Source: Wuchereria bancrofti (taxonomy: Eukaryota; Nematoda; Chromadorea; Rhabditida; Onchocercidae). From it: DNA of 64,000 nucleotides. Below the pieces are notes generated by a model. That model had not been told where the DNA came from. It did not search any database and worked only from the letters and a program-made list of their open reading frames with translations. Numbering within the stretch: the stretch's first letter is position 1; every line of letters starts with the position of its first letter. A program made the position numbers and the translations under genes. The DNA lies in NCBI GenBank assembly GCA_005281725.1, contig SSBO01000012.1:21158779-21222778 (forward strand), written 5' to 3'. Positions 51,801-63,799 of this stretch are shown in pieces.

Positions 51801-52612
51801 ATTTCATATCAGTAATATTTGATATTTGGCAATATATGACATTTTTACGTTTCTTTTTTTACTCTGTTTCCTTTTAAGAATTTGGAGATTTAAAAGAAAA
51901 GGAAAGAAAGAACTGAACTAAATTATTTTGTTTCTAAATTTAATTTATTTAAAAATTGTCTTAATGTATTTTCCATCTTCAGCAATCGGTATTTTTCATG
52001 ACTTGGAGTTTATTATCTATTTCAATGGGTGTTTGTGGTGGTTTATCACTTTGGGGTAGTGATTTAGATTCAGTTTCTATGGGTTGTATTGTGATGGCTA
52101 TTGGTTTAGCAGTTGATTTTTCCATACATATTTGTTATAGATATCATCGATCGTCTCAAAAAACAGCAAATGAAAAGGTATTTTTTTTTTGTTTTAAAAA
52201 TAAATTACATAATTTGAACTAACACATTTCTCCTTTTTTTTTCATGTTGAATATTTCTTTTCTTTTTTTAAGGTACAAATGAAATAGATTTTAATAATTT
52301 ATTGTTATTTTGAAAAGAAAGAAATCAAAAATTGTTCATAAATTTGCATATTTTCAGGTACGAGAATCTCTAATGATGGTTGGTTGGCCAGTATTACAAG
52401 CAGGTGGTTCCACTTTATTTTCCATGTTGTCATTACCATTAATACCAGCTTACCTGGTACGCGTCTTCTTTCAAACTGTAATGCTTGTCAATGTGATTGG
52501 ATTAGCTCATGCGCTTTTATGGTTACCACAATTAATTTCTTTATTAGATCCTTGTGAGCGAATACCGTTTAGATTCCGATATCCATTGAAAGAGTATGAA
52601 CCACAATCCTGA
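45815..52612 (+). CDS. Patched-related RND transporter-like protein (876 aa)
   Basis: Fifteen exons: 45815-46035, 46471-46550, 46826-47007, 47137-47274, 47345-47535, 47875-47997, 48617-48753, 48833-48973, 49509-49718, 50031-50228, 50590-50862, 51131-51234, 51584-51766, 51983-52177 and 52358-52612 (2631 nt). Nematode patched-related proteins are 12-span membrane proteins with a sterol-sensing domain, acting in cuticle, moulting and lipid traffic. Seen here: first span GRFLIGSLLLTAICTTGL; ectodomain with IRFYAIHEDNLNLLESRTLR; sterol-sensing block from about 312 with ILAVGVDDAFLMLGAWR (acidic pair at 360-361); second RND half with IVMAIGLAVDFSIHICYRYH (D772) and a final block ending WLPQLISLLDPCERIPF. 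Both RND acidic motifs are present, so an active proton-coupled carrier is plausible. The ATG sits three bases after a T-rich acceptor. Which ptr orthologue it is cannot be told. Confidence -1.
46661..46720. repeat. Perfect 26-bp inverted repeat (8-nt loop) in a patched-related intron
   Basis: 46661-46686 (starting TGAAAAATTGTTTACTTAAT) is the exact reverse complement of 46695-46720, separated by GTGTTTTT. It lies in intron 2, 110 bp after exon 2. It would form a strong RNA stem in the pre-mRNA. Confidence -1.
50352..50414. repeat. Near-perfect 27-bp inverted repeat in a patched-related intron
   Basis: Arms 50352-50378 (AGATTTTGATCAATTGCAAG...) and 50387-50414 pair with one G-U type difference and one bulged base, with an 8-nt loop. 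It lies in the intron between exons 10 and 11. Stem length and small loop are shorter than a usual pre-miRNA; it could be a processed hairpin or a tiny foldback element. Confidence -1.
50968..51320. repeat. Direct repeats flanking exon 12 of the patched-related gene
   Basis: AACGAACTCTGTGTC, a GT run, then GACAATGTTTTCATATAT occur at 50968-51011 and 51268-51320, exactly 300 bp apart, in the introns on either side of exon 12 (51131-51234). Confidence -1.
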
Positions 52613-54116
52613 TACATCCGGTTTTTTCGTTTTTTTTTTTTTCCAATTAATTTGAGTGATACGACGTTTTAGCGATGAATATTTTTACTACTGTAGCAAT
52701 CTTCAAAAAAGCTGAAACAAAAATAATTGATCAATGTATAATATTATATTTTTGCAATTTGATCCTTTTAAAATGATGTGTTACGCTCTGCTCACTTGTC
52801 CAGTTGTCCATTTGTCCAGTTGTTCAGGCTATTATGACTAGGCTTGTCCAGGTCCATTATGACTAGGCTGATGAAATTTCACCTGCTCTTATGGAACATC
52901 TTCGACAATCTCTTGAAATATTCAGGAGATGATGATTAAGCAATGAGCTCATTCACTCATTGATGATGTTTATTGTATTGGAGCGGGTCCATTTTAATAA
53001 GATGTACCTTAATATTACTGTTACTGTTATTTTCTTACTTATGTAAAGTATTTCAATCCATTTAATTTCTTCATTTACCTTAATTATCAAATTCAATTAT
53101 AAAAATATTAATTTATCCAGAAATTTGAGAAATTGTATTTTAAATATATTTGCAGAAAAAAGAGCTCTTTTTTTTTAAAAAAAAAGTAACAGTTATTATT
53201 TTATCCAATTTTGATATAAAAATTCAATTAAACTATTTCCAATTTACTATTATATTATTGATGTGAGATTCAGTTTTTATTGGAGCTCATTGATTTTTTT
53301 CACAAATTTAATCAATTCTAAAAAGTTATTCAAATAAGTATTACTCATTCTCATTTGTAAGAGAAAAAATTTGAAGTATAACTATTCATTCATCATTTTT
53401 TTAACAATAGCGATATTATTATTCCTTAATGCTTTACATTTCATTTATTATATTAATGCTAATATTATGTTACATATTTTCCTTTCTAATTTTTCACTTT
53501 AAAAAATTTACTTCCATTTTTGTATTCATCAATTGTAATACACTTATCACATCCTATTATCACTTATATTTTTATAGATTTACAAGAATTAGACGTCAAT
53601 TAATTCTAAATCAACTCAAAATTGTAACAAAAAATTAATTTTATTTTTTAAAATAACATTTAGATAACAGTAATACATAAAGCATTTAGCTAAATTTATG
53701 AAAAAAAAAAAAGATCTAAATTGTTGTTCTAAATTGGACTTCACAACACCAATAAATAACACTGATATGATAATATCAAATTATCTTTGATGATTTGTAT
53801 CGTTCTCATTTCTTAACATTTGTCTACAATGTGCTCAATGTGATGGTGAAGTACTAATAATTATTTAGCTAATTTGCAATTTGGAAATGTTTAACTAAAA
53901 TTTTTTTTTTTTTTGATTTGAATAAATAAAATAAAGTGTAAGTACTCAGTGATAAAACTTTTTAAGATCTTTTCAACAAAAAAAAAAGGCGATGAAATAA
54001 CGCTTGGTGATGTAACTTTGCATAAATTATTTAATTTAATTAATAAAATTATCAAATCAATAAGTTGTTATTCTATTTAACAAAATTTTTTGTTTTTTAA
54101 ATTCATATATTTAAGA
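52613..54116. other. Convergent intergenic region
   Basis: 3' flanks of the patched-related gene (+) and the K2P channel (-). Short duplications at 52795-52870 (TTGTCCAGTTGTCC, ATTATGACTAGGCT twice). AT-rich otherwise; no supported gene. Confidence -1.
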
Positions 54117-57100
54117 TTATTTCATATCTTCATTTTCTTTATGACTCAACCAATTCTTCATCGTATGTCGAAATTTTTGCTTATCTTCATTATCATCTGT
54201 AAATGTAAAACAATTGAAAGTGTTAAGTTTATTTTCTTGACAAAATTTCTTTTTCTAATAATTTAATGAATTTTTACATTCTTTTTTTTTTTTGAAAAAT
54301 TATATAGCTTAATAGAATGTTTAGTGAATGCAACCTTTTTGTGCTATCATTAAAAAGTTCAAAAATATGAAACAATTTAAAAGTGGTAAGAAAAAAATTC
54401 AGAACATGTAATAATTTAATTGCTTTACTTTTCATTTGTGCATTTAATATTCCCAGATCAATTTGACTTGGCACTGCTTCTAACATTTGTATTTCCTGAA
54501 TAAAAAAATAAAGTCATTGAAATATGTATAAATTCTATTAAATATAGTTTTAATTAAATTTTGATAAAATGAGGTAAATTTGATAAAATGAGGCAAATTT
54601 GGCTAACTCTGTCAATTAATTAAATTTTCATAAAATGAAGTAAATTTGGCTAACTCTGTCAATTAATTAAATTTTGATAAAATGAGGCAAATTTGGCTAA
54701 CTCTGTCAATTAATTAAATTTTGATAAAATGAGGTAAATTTGGCTAACTCTGTCAATTAAATAAATTTTCATAAAGTGAGGTAAATTTGGCTAACTCTGT
54801 CAATCTTTTCATCCATGCGCATTTCACGAGCAGATAATTTAGCAATTGCATTATCAATGTTTGCATCAACAGATAAAGCATCGTTTGTTGTATCATTTTC
54901 TGTATCTGAAAAATAATTTACCAAACAATCAGCCTAATTAATTAATTAATTATTCGATTTCATTTTAATTTTTCAATTCATGAAAAGCTAAATAATAAAT
55001 GTGAGAAAAATGATTAGAGAGAAAAAGAAACAATCACTCTTCTTTGTACATTCTCAAACATTTTAGAATAATATAATATAATGAATAATTGTTGTTAAAT
55101 AAAGTGAAATTAAATTTTTTGTTAAACTAATTAATTTTTTTGTTAAATTGTTAAATTAGGCGAAAAATTTTTCAAATTAAGCTCAATTTAATTTGCTTAA
55201 TTTACTACTTTTCTAGTCAGTAAATCAGTACTTAATTTAGTAAATTCTTGCAAGCTTCGCAAATCTTCTCCTTGAAGTGTATTTTTTATGAGCTGTAAGC
55301 GACGATGTAAGAAAAATCTTGAAATTTTGTGTTTAATTAATTTGAATAGTATTACTGATTCATATCGGTACAGATGCTGCAAATAAAATAATGAAAATCG
55401 TTAATTGATCGTTAATTAAAAGGAAAAATAATTCAAATGATCGTTGAACTTCTTTTCAACTACTCGACAAATATTCTTTTTACTTATTTGTTAAATTTGT
55501 ATGGAATACTAAATCAAAAATATTCATATTTGATTGTTTCCACTTTTGAATAATTAAAAAATTTTTGCATTTGAACAATAAAATTAAAGTTAAAGAAAAT
55601 ATTCAAAGTAATTATTATGAAGAATTGAAAATGCGCATCTTATCTAAAATACGATCCACTCAAATTTACATTTGCGCTCTTTGAGTAATTCATCATTTCA
55701 GGACAACAATAAATATTATGAACTAAGCTATATGAATCAATCTGTTAAATTAAAAAATGATTTCACTGGAACAACTTAACAAATCTTAAAAATCTCTTTT
55801 TTTTTCTTGATCAATTCATAGCAAATAACAAATAATACATTAACACATACTAATTAATAGTCGAATTTAAAAATTTTAATTTTAAACAACAATGTAGACA
55901 TTAAGTTGCTATTTATATATGTAATAATAAATAAATTTTATTGCTTTGAGATGTAATTTCGATGAAAATATGGAAAAGAAATGAAATACTATCAAAAACA
56001 AACGTTTAATAGTAATATTGATTGCAAATAATCGTTGTTTTCTAATAGTCAAATTTAAAAATTTTAGTTTTAAACAACATTGTAAACATTAAATTGCTAT
56101 TTATATATGTAATAATAAATAAATTTTATTGCTTTGAGATGTAATTTCGATGAAAATATGGAAAAGAAATGAAATACTATCAAAAACAAACATTTAATAG
56201 TAATATTTACATATAATCAATTGTTTTATTGAATTTGTGATATTTTTTAGTAAGAAATTTAAGATAAGCTTAATTACTTACCGTAATAAAGCCAAGCGCT
56301 AATGCAAGCAAAGTTTCAACAATAAAAAAAAGTGGCATTAAAACAAAAAATTGAATATAGGATGATTGTGGGGTGAAATCTCCTAATCCAATTAGTGTTG
56401 ATGTTGTGAATGTATAATATAATGAATCGATATAATTCCAATTTCTTGAACGCTCTGCTTCCTAAAAATTAATCAGCGGAAAAAAAAATCATTAATTTAT
56501 TGTGATAAAATCTCTCTATGATAAGTATAAATTTATTCAGTTAGTAAAGTTGCTTTAAATAATTTAATGATATTTAAATGCAATTATAAGATATACTTAA
56601 TATTTAAATATAATTATAAAAAAATATAAAATAAATAATCACCATAACAATAATAGCAATTATTGGAGTAAGCAAGAATGCAATTAGTACAATTAATAAG
56701 AATTTTTTATATTCGATACATGGATCTTCTGTTGTTCTAAAATGAAAGAAAAGGGAAAAGAAATGAAACGATGAAAATTGATTGTTAAATTAGAATAAAA
56801 ATTAGATTTTGGAATATAAATACTTAATTGGAATATAATTACTTATTTAGAATACGTCGTTGAAAGCAATGCAACGCACGTTGCACTGTTCGAGATATCA
56901 ATTCTCCAAGATCTGAGATAAATGCCACATTCAACGGAATACCAATGACAGCGTATACTACAGTCAATATACGACCTTGTACAGTATGTGGGAACTCAAA
57001 TACTTATAATTGTAATCATTAAATTTAAAGAAATATTAATTAATTATAATTAATTAATAATATTTAATCAAAATTGATTCATTCGTACTTCGTTCCTTTT

Positions 57101-58469
57101 TTTTTTCACTTCTCTAATTACTAATTTTTATCTCTTCAACTTGCTAAAATAATAATTAATAATTTTTGAGTAAAGATTAAAGAAATTTAGAAGAAAATTT
57201 TTTAACAATCTAATTTATTCATTAATTATTTTTATTTTTTATTACAACATTATTTTGTCATATAATCTAGCATTTAGGTGGCATATTTGAAGATATTATT
57301 ACTATGAACGATGAATGATAATAAAACTTTAAAGTGAAGATTAAAAAATGTTAAAAATTTTCCAAAGAAATACTTTTCCCCTATAACTAATAGTAATAAT
57401 AATAACAAAGATAAATATGAAAATTCAATTTTGACAAATAATTTGTCAATTCATTTTTTTCCTCTTAAATTTAATTCAAATTTACCAAATTTCCATAACC
57501 GATCGTTGTGTATACACCAAATGAGTACAATGCTGCATTTCCAAAAACAAATGTTTCTGTTGGTAGCAATTCGAACAATTTTTTTCGATGACAACTTTCA
57601 ATCTAAAAGTAAAAATTAAAGAAATTTTTAAAGGTATTTTAGAAAGTAGGAAGTATACTTTATTTTTATAACTATTAATTGATCATATTAAAGTATATTA
57701 TTATTATTGTTTTTTAGAAATTATAATCATAACAACTATGATGAGTCATTTTTTTTTTGCAATAAATAATAATGTTTAGTGATATTTAAGAAATGTTTAA
57801 GTGATACAAACTTCAATAACAGTATCCTGAATTGATTGCCAAATATTTGTAAAATTTTGCAATGTATTATAATTTGTTGAGAAATTATCTTCTAGCGATG
57901 CTTTTAGATTTTTCATCAATTTTTTTCTTTCAGCTACGCATACTTGAGCATTTCCTGTTTCTGCTTCTTGAGATGCCACTAATTCCGACAACTGCAAATA
58001 TTCCGAGAAACAAAACAAACTAAATTAACTTCTTTACTTTTTCGTTTTTTTACCTAAAATTAGTTAATACTGTTTACATCTTGAAAATTTGGATGTTAGA
58101 AATTATTCCTATTGATAATGTTCCCATTGATAAGTTGTTTGATAACATAAGTAACTTACTGAAAAGGTAACACCACCAATAATGATAAAAAGTGGAATGA
58201 TAAATAAGTACAACAAGAAACATAGCCTTGATCGACTTCTTGGCTTGTTCAGTTTATAGTATAGCCTAAAGGTAAAATTGCTAATTAATAATTTTAAGTA
58301 TTAAAAATTAAAAGTAAAAGACAATCAATGTGAATGCAAGGAAGATTGTATGTAAATAATAAAAAGAAATGTAACTATGATAAAGAGCGCATTTGAAAAA
58401 TAAAATTTCCTTTTTTTTTTACCTCTCAATTTCCTTAGTTTCATTAAGTTCTTGTCCTTCATGTGTCAT
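54117..58469 (-). CDS. Two-pore-domain potassium channel, TWK type (425 aa)
   Basis: Minus-strand exons: 58469-58423, 58265-58160, 57991-57812, 57602-57486, 56994-56843, 56736-56643, 56461-56282, 55376-55232, 54905-54796, 54495-54429 and 54196-54117 (1278 nt). K2P channels carry background K+ current; two subunits form the pore. M1 is LLYLFIIPLFIIIGGVTF. The first pore has TTIGYGNL (residues 143-150) followed by QGRILTVVYAVIGIPLN. The second has TLIGLGDF (254-261) with SLYYTFTTS before it and a fourth helix ending ALALGFIT. The C-terminal tail carries an alternating-charge helix (AIAKLSAREMRMDEKIDR). Exon 8's donor is the weakest: GTACTG keeps phase, whereas GTAGTA at 55208 would not. Nematodes have dozens of TWK channels, so no specific symbol is given. 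Confidence -1.
54555..54804 (-). repeat. 47-bp tandem repeat spanning a channel exon end and its splice donor
   Basis: GGCTAACTCTGTCAAT (plus-strand text) recurs at 54601, 54648, 54695, 54742 and 54789, exactly 47 bp apart, plus a partial copy upstream. The last copy contains the true end of exon 9: codons for IDR followed by donor GTTAGC on the minus strand. The other four repeat the same donor inside the intron. Confidence -1.
55856..56207. repeat. Duplication of about 160 bp in a channel intron
   Basis: From AATAGTC to AATAGTAATATT occurs at about 55856-56019 and 56044-56207 (offset 188 bp) with few differences. It lies in the intron between exons 7 and 8. No coding content. Confidence -1.
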
Positions 58470-58740
58470 CTTTTAACTTTTTTATACAACGTTTCGTTAT
58501 CAACAGTTTACTTTGAAATATAAACTTGAAATGACTGAATTATAAACTTAACGGTTTTGTTTATTTTTAAACTAAATTTTTTTTCAAATATGCAAATTTT
58601 TTGATAGCTACAGTTATTAGAAAATATTGCATAATGAAAATTTGAAATAGTATAAAAGGAAGATATTACTGAGTTCTAATTCATTATAGAATTTAATTCA
58701 CATTGATTGGTTGTTTTCATCAAATTCATCTGGTGAGAAT
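58470..58740. promoter_or_regulatory. Divergent promoter between the K2P channel and a small gene
   Basis: 271 bp separate the two start codons (58469 minus, 58741 plus). It is AT-rich with a TATAAAA-like run at about 58655 on the plus side. The close head-to-head layout implies shared regulation; this is inference. Confidence -1.
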
Positions 58741-59323
58741 ATGACAGAATGTGATAATCCAAACATGGTGGAATTTAGCAAAGATCTTAAAACAGTAAGT
58801 TTTAATTTTAAATTGCTTTTAATTAAATTGCCTCTCTCTACTTTTGCTACTACTTGTCATTTTGAATGATAAGATATGATTGATTATGCTATCACATTTC
58901 CTTCAATGATTATCGATAAAATTCAAGAATTCAATAATTTCGAAGAATTCTTAAATTAATTATATATTAATCTATTTAGATATAATACCATAATCTCAAA
59001 TTTGATCTAAGCAGCACTTATCGATTGAATAATTGAAAAAGAAAAAAATTTTTTCTTTTTTTAAAAAAAATATTTTTCAGCCTATAGAATTACCATCAAT
59101 AGAATCTTGGCCAAATGATAAGTGTAAATTTATGGAACGTGGCAAAGTGTTAACTAAAATTAGTAGTAACAAAATTTGTTGCTTACAAACTCAGCCTATA
59201 ATTGGATGGCATTTATGCTATGTTATTCGAACAAGCGATGATATTCTCATTATTTTTATAACACCTAAAAAGGGTAATGAAGGATGCAAGAATCTGATAA
59301 AATTATTATCACTTAGAGAATGA
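58741..59323 (+). CDS. Small protein, uncharacterised (98 aa)
   Basis: Two exons, 58741-58794 (MTECDNPNMVEFSKDLKT, donor GTAAGT) and 59081-59323 (TGA), phase 0. Exon 2 contains IELPSIESWPNDKCKF, a Cys pair in SSNKICCLQTQ, then a hydrophobic stretch LIIFITP flanked by charged residues. There is no clear signal peptide or full membrane span. The open frame, good splice sites and amino-acid mix support a real gene. The next gene on the same strand starts 443 nt later, within the range of nematode operons. No family recognised. Confidence -1.
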
Positions 59324-59765
59324 TAATGATAAATTCATCACTGCTTCTCAACATTATTATGTTTAGTAATTCAGTTTTCAAAACTTTCAAATATTAGACA
59401 AAGTCTTATGTTGGCGAATAATACAGAGATTTGATTACTAGTAAAAATATTTCAAAAACAGGTTGAGAGTCTAATTTATCAAAAGAAATATATTGTTGTT
59501 TCAATTTATGATAGTAATGTTTTCTTGGCTTTAAAATTATACCTTACCATAAATCAACTTCTGCTAATCTATTCTTTGCACTAAGAATTAATTAATACAT
59601 TTTTGAGAAATATAAATGAATAATTTAAAGATAAAATTATCATACATATTCGAAATGAATGGTAACATTATACTTGAATATTTTTTTTTTTAATAACTCT
59701 TGCAACTTGCTTCAGTGATTTTCAAAATTGCAGGCTTTGTTCTCAATTTAAGTTCTGCTGTATAC
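59324..59765. other. Possible intercistronic spacer
   Basis: 442 nt between two same-strand genes, ending in an acceptor (AAAATTGCAG at 59733) shortly before the downstream ATG, as expected for spliced-leader addition. Otherwise AT-rich. Confidence -1.
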
Positions 59766-61260
59766 ATGAAAATATCACGTAATAAAAGTTCCATAAGTAA
59801 AGTAAGTTTATCTAATCATTCACTGATTGGAAAAACATATCAGTAAAGGAGAATGCTAAACGCTTTTTCGCACATTTTTGTAATTAGATTTATCAGTAAT
59901 ATTGCAAAAACACATAAAATTGCATGGAAAATGTTGCCAGAATATCATACAACTTCTATAATTAAAGCATAAATATTAGTAATTATTAATTTGAAAGTTT
60001 TATTACTTATTATGAATATTATCATTGCAGAGAATGAGCAAAGTGAAAGTAAAATGGATATTTGGAAAAGTTGAGTTGAAATTTACGGAAAACCAAATTC
60101 TTATCTGGCGCCAAAGGTTCCTGTCAACATTTGGACAAACCGGTGATCAGATCAAAACTTCTATGATTATTAACCCGAAGATACAAAATGATAAATTTGA
60201 TAAGAATGAAATGGATCATGAAGGAGGTTACTTTCTCGCTTCGCAAATTATATAAATTAATAAATTCTTAACCATCTATTATTGATATCAAAGTTTTTTT
60301 TTTCTACTAATTACTTGCAATTCTCATCAGTCCAAACAATCACATATGGAATTCTTAAGAATAGCTTTCTTTTACGCTCTTATCTTAAAGCCTCTTGAAT
60401 TAAAAAAAAGGAAAAAAAAAAAATTCCAGAGCGGGACACGACAGATTCAGTATTAAGTTTAACTGGCAAATATAATTTGCCTTCTCATTCATCGAAATCA
60501 TCCGAAAATTCCGAACACATCGAATCAATTCTACTTCATTCAGAACTGGAAAAGACTGCGTCAGTATTTTGAAATAAATCAAAATTAATTTCATTTTTTG
60601 TATTATTTCTTGAAGGAAATATCCTTCATCGGTAATATTACTGTTGTAATTTGCAAAAAAAAAAGAAAAATTTCTTATAGAATCTCTCCTGTAACTTCTC
60701 CTCACAACAAGCAATTTTGTAACTGTCATCGTCTACTAGGCTTAATTAGTCGCGACAATACGAACTACCCAAACGACACAATGTTACAACGTAACTCAAC
60801 GAAACCAATCTCAGCAATAATCAATAATAGCTCAGTGGAAAATGACAATTCGAAGGTAATAATCAAAAAACTTAAACGAATTTAATATTTGAAGTTCGCA
60901 ATTTGTTTCCAGCACTTTTTCAATTACACTTATCAATCATTTTAAACTTTGCTCTATTCACTTCTGATGATATTCTAGCAATTAAACAACCACCAGCTCA
61001 ACACTACACTAATACTGCATTTTTGCAACATCTGATGAATTAGCACTGCCCAATGCAGCTGTTATCCTGCAATATTGCATTTCCTACAATTCTCAATCTT
61101 CAAATAATTAAATTCTTCATACTCAACACTAAAATATACTTTTCAGAGAGAAAACAACACTTTAGCAGTCAATGCAACGCAAATAGGTGAAAAAAACTAT
61201 AGCTCCGATGAGATTAACGATGTACAAAATTTTGCAAAATTACCAGAAAGCATTGTGTGA
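59766..61260 (+). CDS. Uncharacterised Ser/Asn-rich protein (239 aa)
   Basis: Five exons: 59766-59801, 60031-60226, 60430-60563, 60616-60855 and 61147-61260 (720 nt). The start MKISRNKSSISK follows an acceptor at 59733. Exon 2 gives VKVKWIFGKVELKFTENQIL and a charged region. Exon 3 is Ser-rich (YNLPSHSSKSSENSEHIES). Exon 4 has a basic patch (CKKKRKISYR), possibly nuclear targeting, and Cys/His residues (FCNCHRLLG). The last exon is acidic, ending FAKLPESIV. The intron before exon 4 is only 52 nt. An unspliced exon 2 would end at TAA 60253-60255. No membrane segment. I recognise no domain; the phases of four junctions all agree, which supports the model. Confidence -1.
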
Positions 61261-62184
61261 AGGAACGACTGTGATTTTGATATGGAGAACTTCATATTGC
61301 TTTTTTCATATCAATCAATATTTCAAATCCGATAAAAATTGGGAAACGCTTTTAAAAGCTTCATGACTGTCTTCTTCTCGATAAAATGAAAATGTGTCTC
61401 TACTGTTGAAATGAATAACTGAATAAAACCATCCGTCAAAACTATATTTACACATTTTACAGTACAATAAAAAAGACTACAGCAAATGAAAAATAAGCCC
61501 TGAATTTCTTAATCAAATTTACGCAATAAATTCAAAAGCAAGAACGGTAAATGCCTTCTTAATATTACTTCATGCAAAACACAATAAAATATGACGTAAT
61601 GGAGTGTACTCTCAATCAAGGCATATCTAATGATAGACATAAGCTAGTAAGCAATTCTCAATACTAAAAATACTGTTTTGAGTATTCACATATATGTATA
61701 TATACAAGCAATCCTGATTTATACTTACAAATATTATTTATAATTATTTACGGATTTCACGACATTTCTTAATACCCATTAATTAAAATCTTCATTCAGA
61801 CAACAGCACCAACAGTTGCCTGCAATGATACAATGTAATGATACAACAGTATAAATACAAATGTATATTACTGTAGGTAAATCTGCAAAAAACTGAGGTA
61901 GACAGTGGATGCACAAAGACTCAAAACAACGGATGAGGAAATCAAAAGAAACCATTTCTGGTGTTACAAAATATATGACTCCTTAAATGGGAAATAGCGA
62001 CTGATGTATTATCAAATATACGAGTTTGTTCAAAGATTTGAGTTTGAGCAACCATTATTTGCAACAAAACTGATCATTATGTATAATTTACCATATTTTT
62101 GTTCTCTGCTAATCTAATTCCTTAAATAATATTTGTCGTTTCTCCAAGAATAGTTCTAGTCCTATGCCGTGTTTATTTTATACA
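61261..62184. other. Convergent intergenic region
   Basis: Lies between the plus-strand gene ending at 61260 and the minus-strand RING gene ending at 62185. No gene seen; short direct repeats (AATGATACAA twice near 61825). Confidence -1.
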
Positions 62185-63487
62185 CTAAATATAGACATCA
62201 ACATAGGATGTAATAGCGGAACGACACAGCGGACATAACGGCTCCTCATAGGTTTCCAACAATTCTTCAACGCAATGAGCACACACACAAATGTGGTTAC
62301 AAGGCTGCAGTAAAATGGATTTCTCATGAATGAAACAAATACAACAAGTAATCCGACTTACATCATCAGCATCACAATTCGAAGAATGTCTCCTTAATTG
62401 ATCTGATCTGGAAACTGGAATCATCCCTATTAAATTCATGCACAGATCGAATAAAAGACTCACCGGCAAAAGCAGTAAACTTAGCATAGTGACAATTAAT
62501 GGATACAAATAGAGGAAAGTAGTACGGGTGAGGCGTCGACAATTCGGAGCAATAAATCGTATCGAAGCATTGCCAAGTTCCACAATGGAGATTTGCTTCA
62601 TGACAATAATAAACGCAGTACAAGTAAGGATCGAAATTAAGGAAATCACCGTTAGTATGAATGGGTGGGAGATTAACAAATTTAGCAAAGCGTGAAACGG
62701 CCAAGCTATTAAACAGGCGACTTCATGAATGAGAAGATGAAAGATCGAATACAGTAAAATAAACAAAAAAGAGCAAGAACTTGCGAAGATTTCCAAGGGT
62801 GAACCGATATTATTGATTGTTTCCAATAATCGTAAGATGGCATGTGCAAAGAGTGATATAACTTCATTACATATGCTGGCATATTGATCTAACAGATCTG
62901 CGAATGGCCCTAAATTGGCCAGAAATGTTTCCTGCAAGATAATTACAAAGTGACCAACTCCAAACTGGTGGGTCATAGTTAACTGTAGAGAGTTGGAAAT
63001 TCGAGAGAACTTATTCTGAATTTTCTGCAACTTCTGAATATGAGTCAGTAACCAGTTACACAGTTGAAGTTCAGTAGATAAAAACAACATCACTTCAAAT
63101 AGAAACAAGTATAAACTAAATTCATTCCTACTCAAACTAATAAAGTTTCATTCTATTCTTAAATTATGAACTCTTCTTTCATTACCAATCACATCACCCA
63201 AACCGTGACGAGTTGGAACTTCGAGAGATAATACAGCTTGTATCAATAAATCACAGAAACTCTTTTACATCAACCTTCTGTTTATTAGGATGCTTAAGGA
63301 TTAGCATTTTTATAAAATTCACAACACTCAAGCGTGAAACTTTGTGACCTAAACTAGCAAATGTAAAAAAAAAAAACCGCAAAGTCGTAATTACCTTTCC
63401 AATACTAGCTCCTTGTACGGTACTGACATCACCGAAACGAGCTTCTGAGAACTCCCGCGAATTTTTCAAAGCTTCCACCCAAAACAT
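62185..63487 (-). CDS. Multi-pass RING-finger E3 ubiquitin ligase, RNF26-like (358 aa)
   Basis: Minus-strand exons 63487-63395, 63261-63186 and 63092-62185 (1077 nt). The C-terminus carries a C3HC4 RING at residues about 306-347: CCIC, then QPCNHICVCAHC, then CPLC, ending SYVDVYI. Several long hydrophobic segments precede it (FLFILLYSIFHLLI, ILTVISLISILTCTAFIIV, FLYLYPLIVTMLSLLLLPVS). This layout, a membrane N-terminal half and a RING at the extreme C-terminus, matches RNF26, an ER ligase that positions endosomes in vertebrates; orthology is inferred. The start MFWVEALKNSREFSE is the first Met. Exon 3 was started at 63092 (acceptor TTTGAAG) because it is the only acceptor that keeps phase; the longer open frame to 63135 is therefore partly intron. 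Confidence -1.
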
Positions 63488-63767
63488 TATATTGAAATGG
63501 AACTCATTTCAAAGAAAAAAAAATCACATCCCCAAATACAATTATTGTCTAAAAAAGAAATTTAAAGGATGACAATCAAATCAGCAACCTGATTGCAAAC
63601 TAACAATTTTTGTTATATTTTTACTATTAATGAGCAAATCTTTCACAAGACAAATATTATTTCCAATCAAAAAACAAATACCATATCATAAATATCAATT
63701 GCTTAATCCTGAAATGTTACCTCACTGAATATACACCGGAAAAAATCCGTATCGACAAATCTTGCTT

Positions 63768-63799
<32 letters not shown>

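Noticed and set aside
62372..62704. 110-codon ORF on the minus strand
   Set aside because: Out-of-frame shadow inside the RING-ligase exon.
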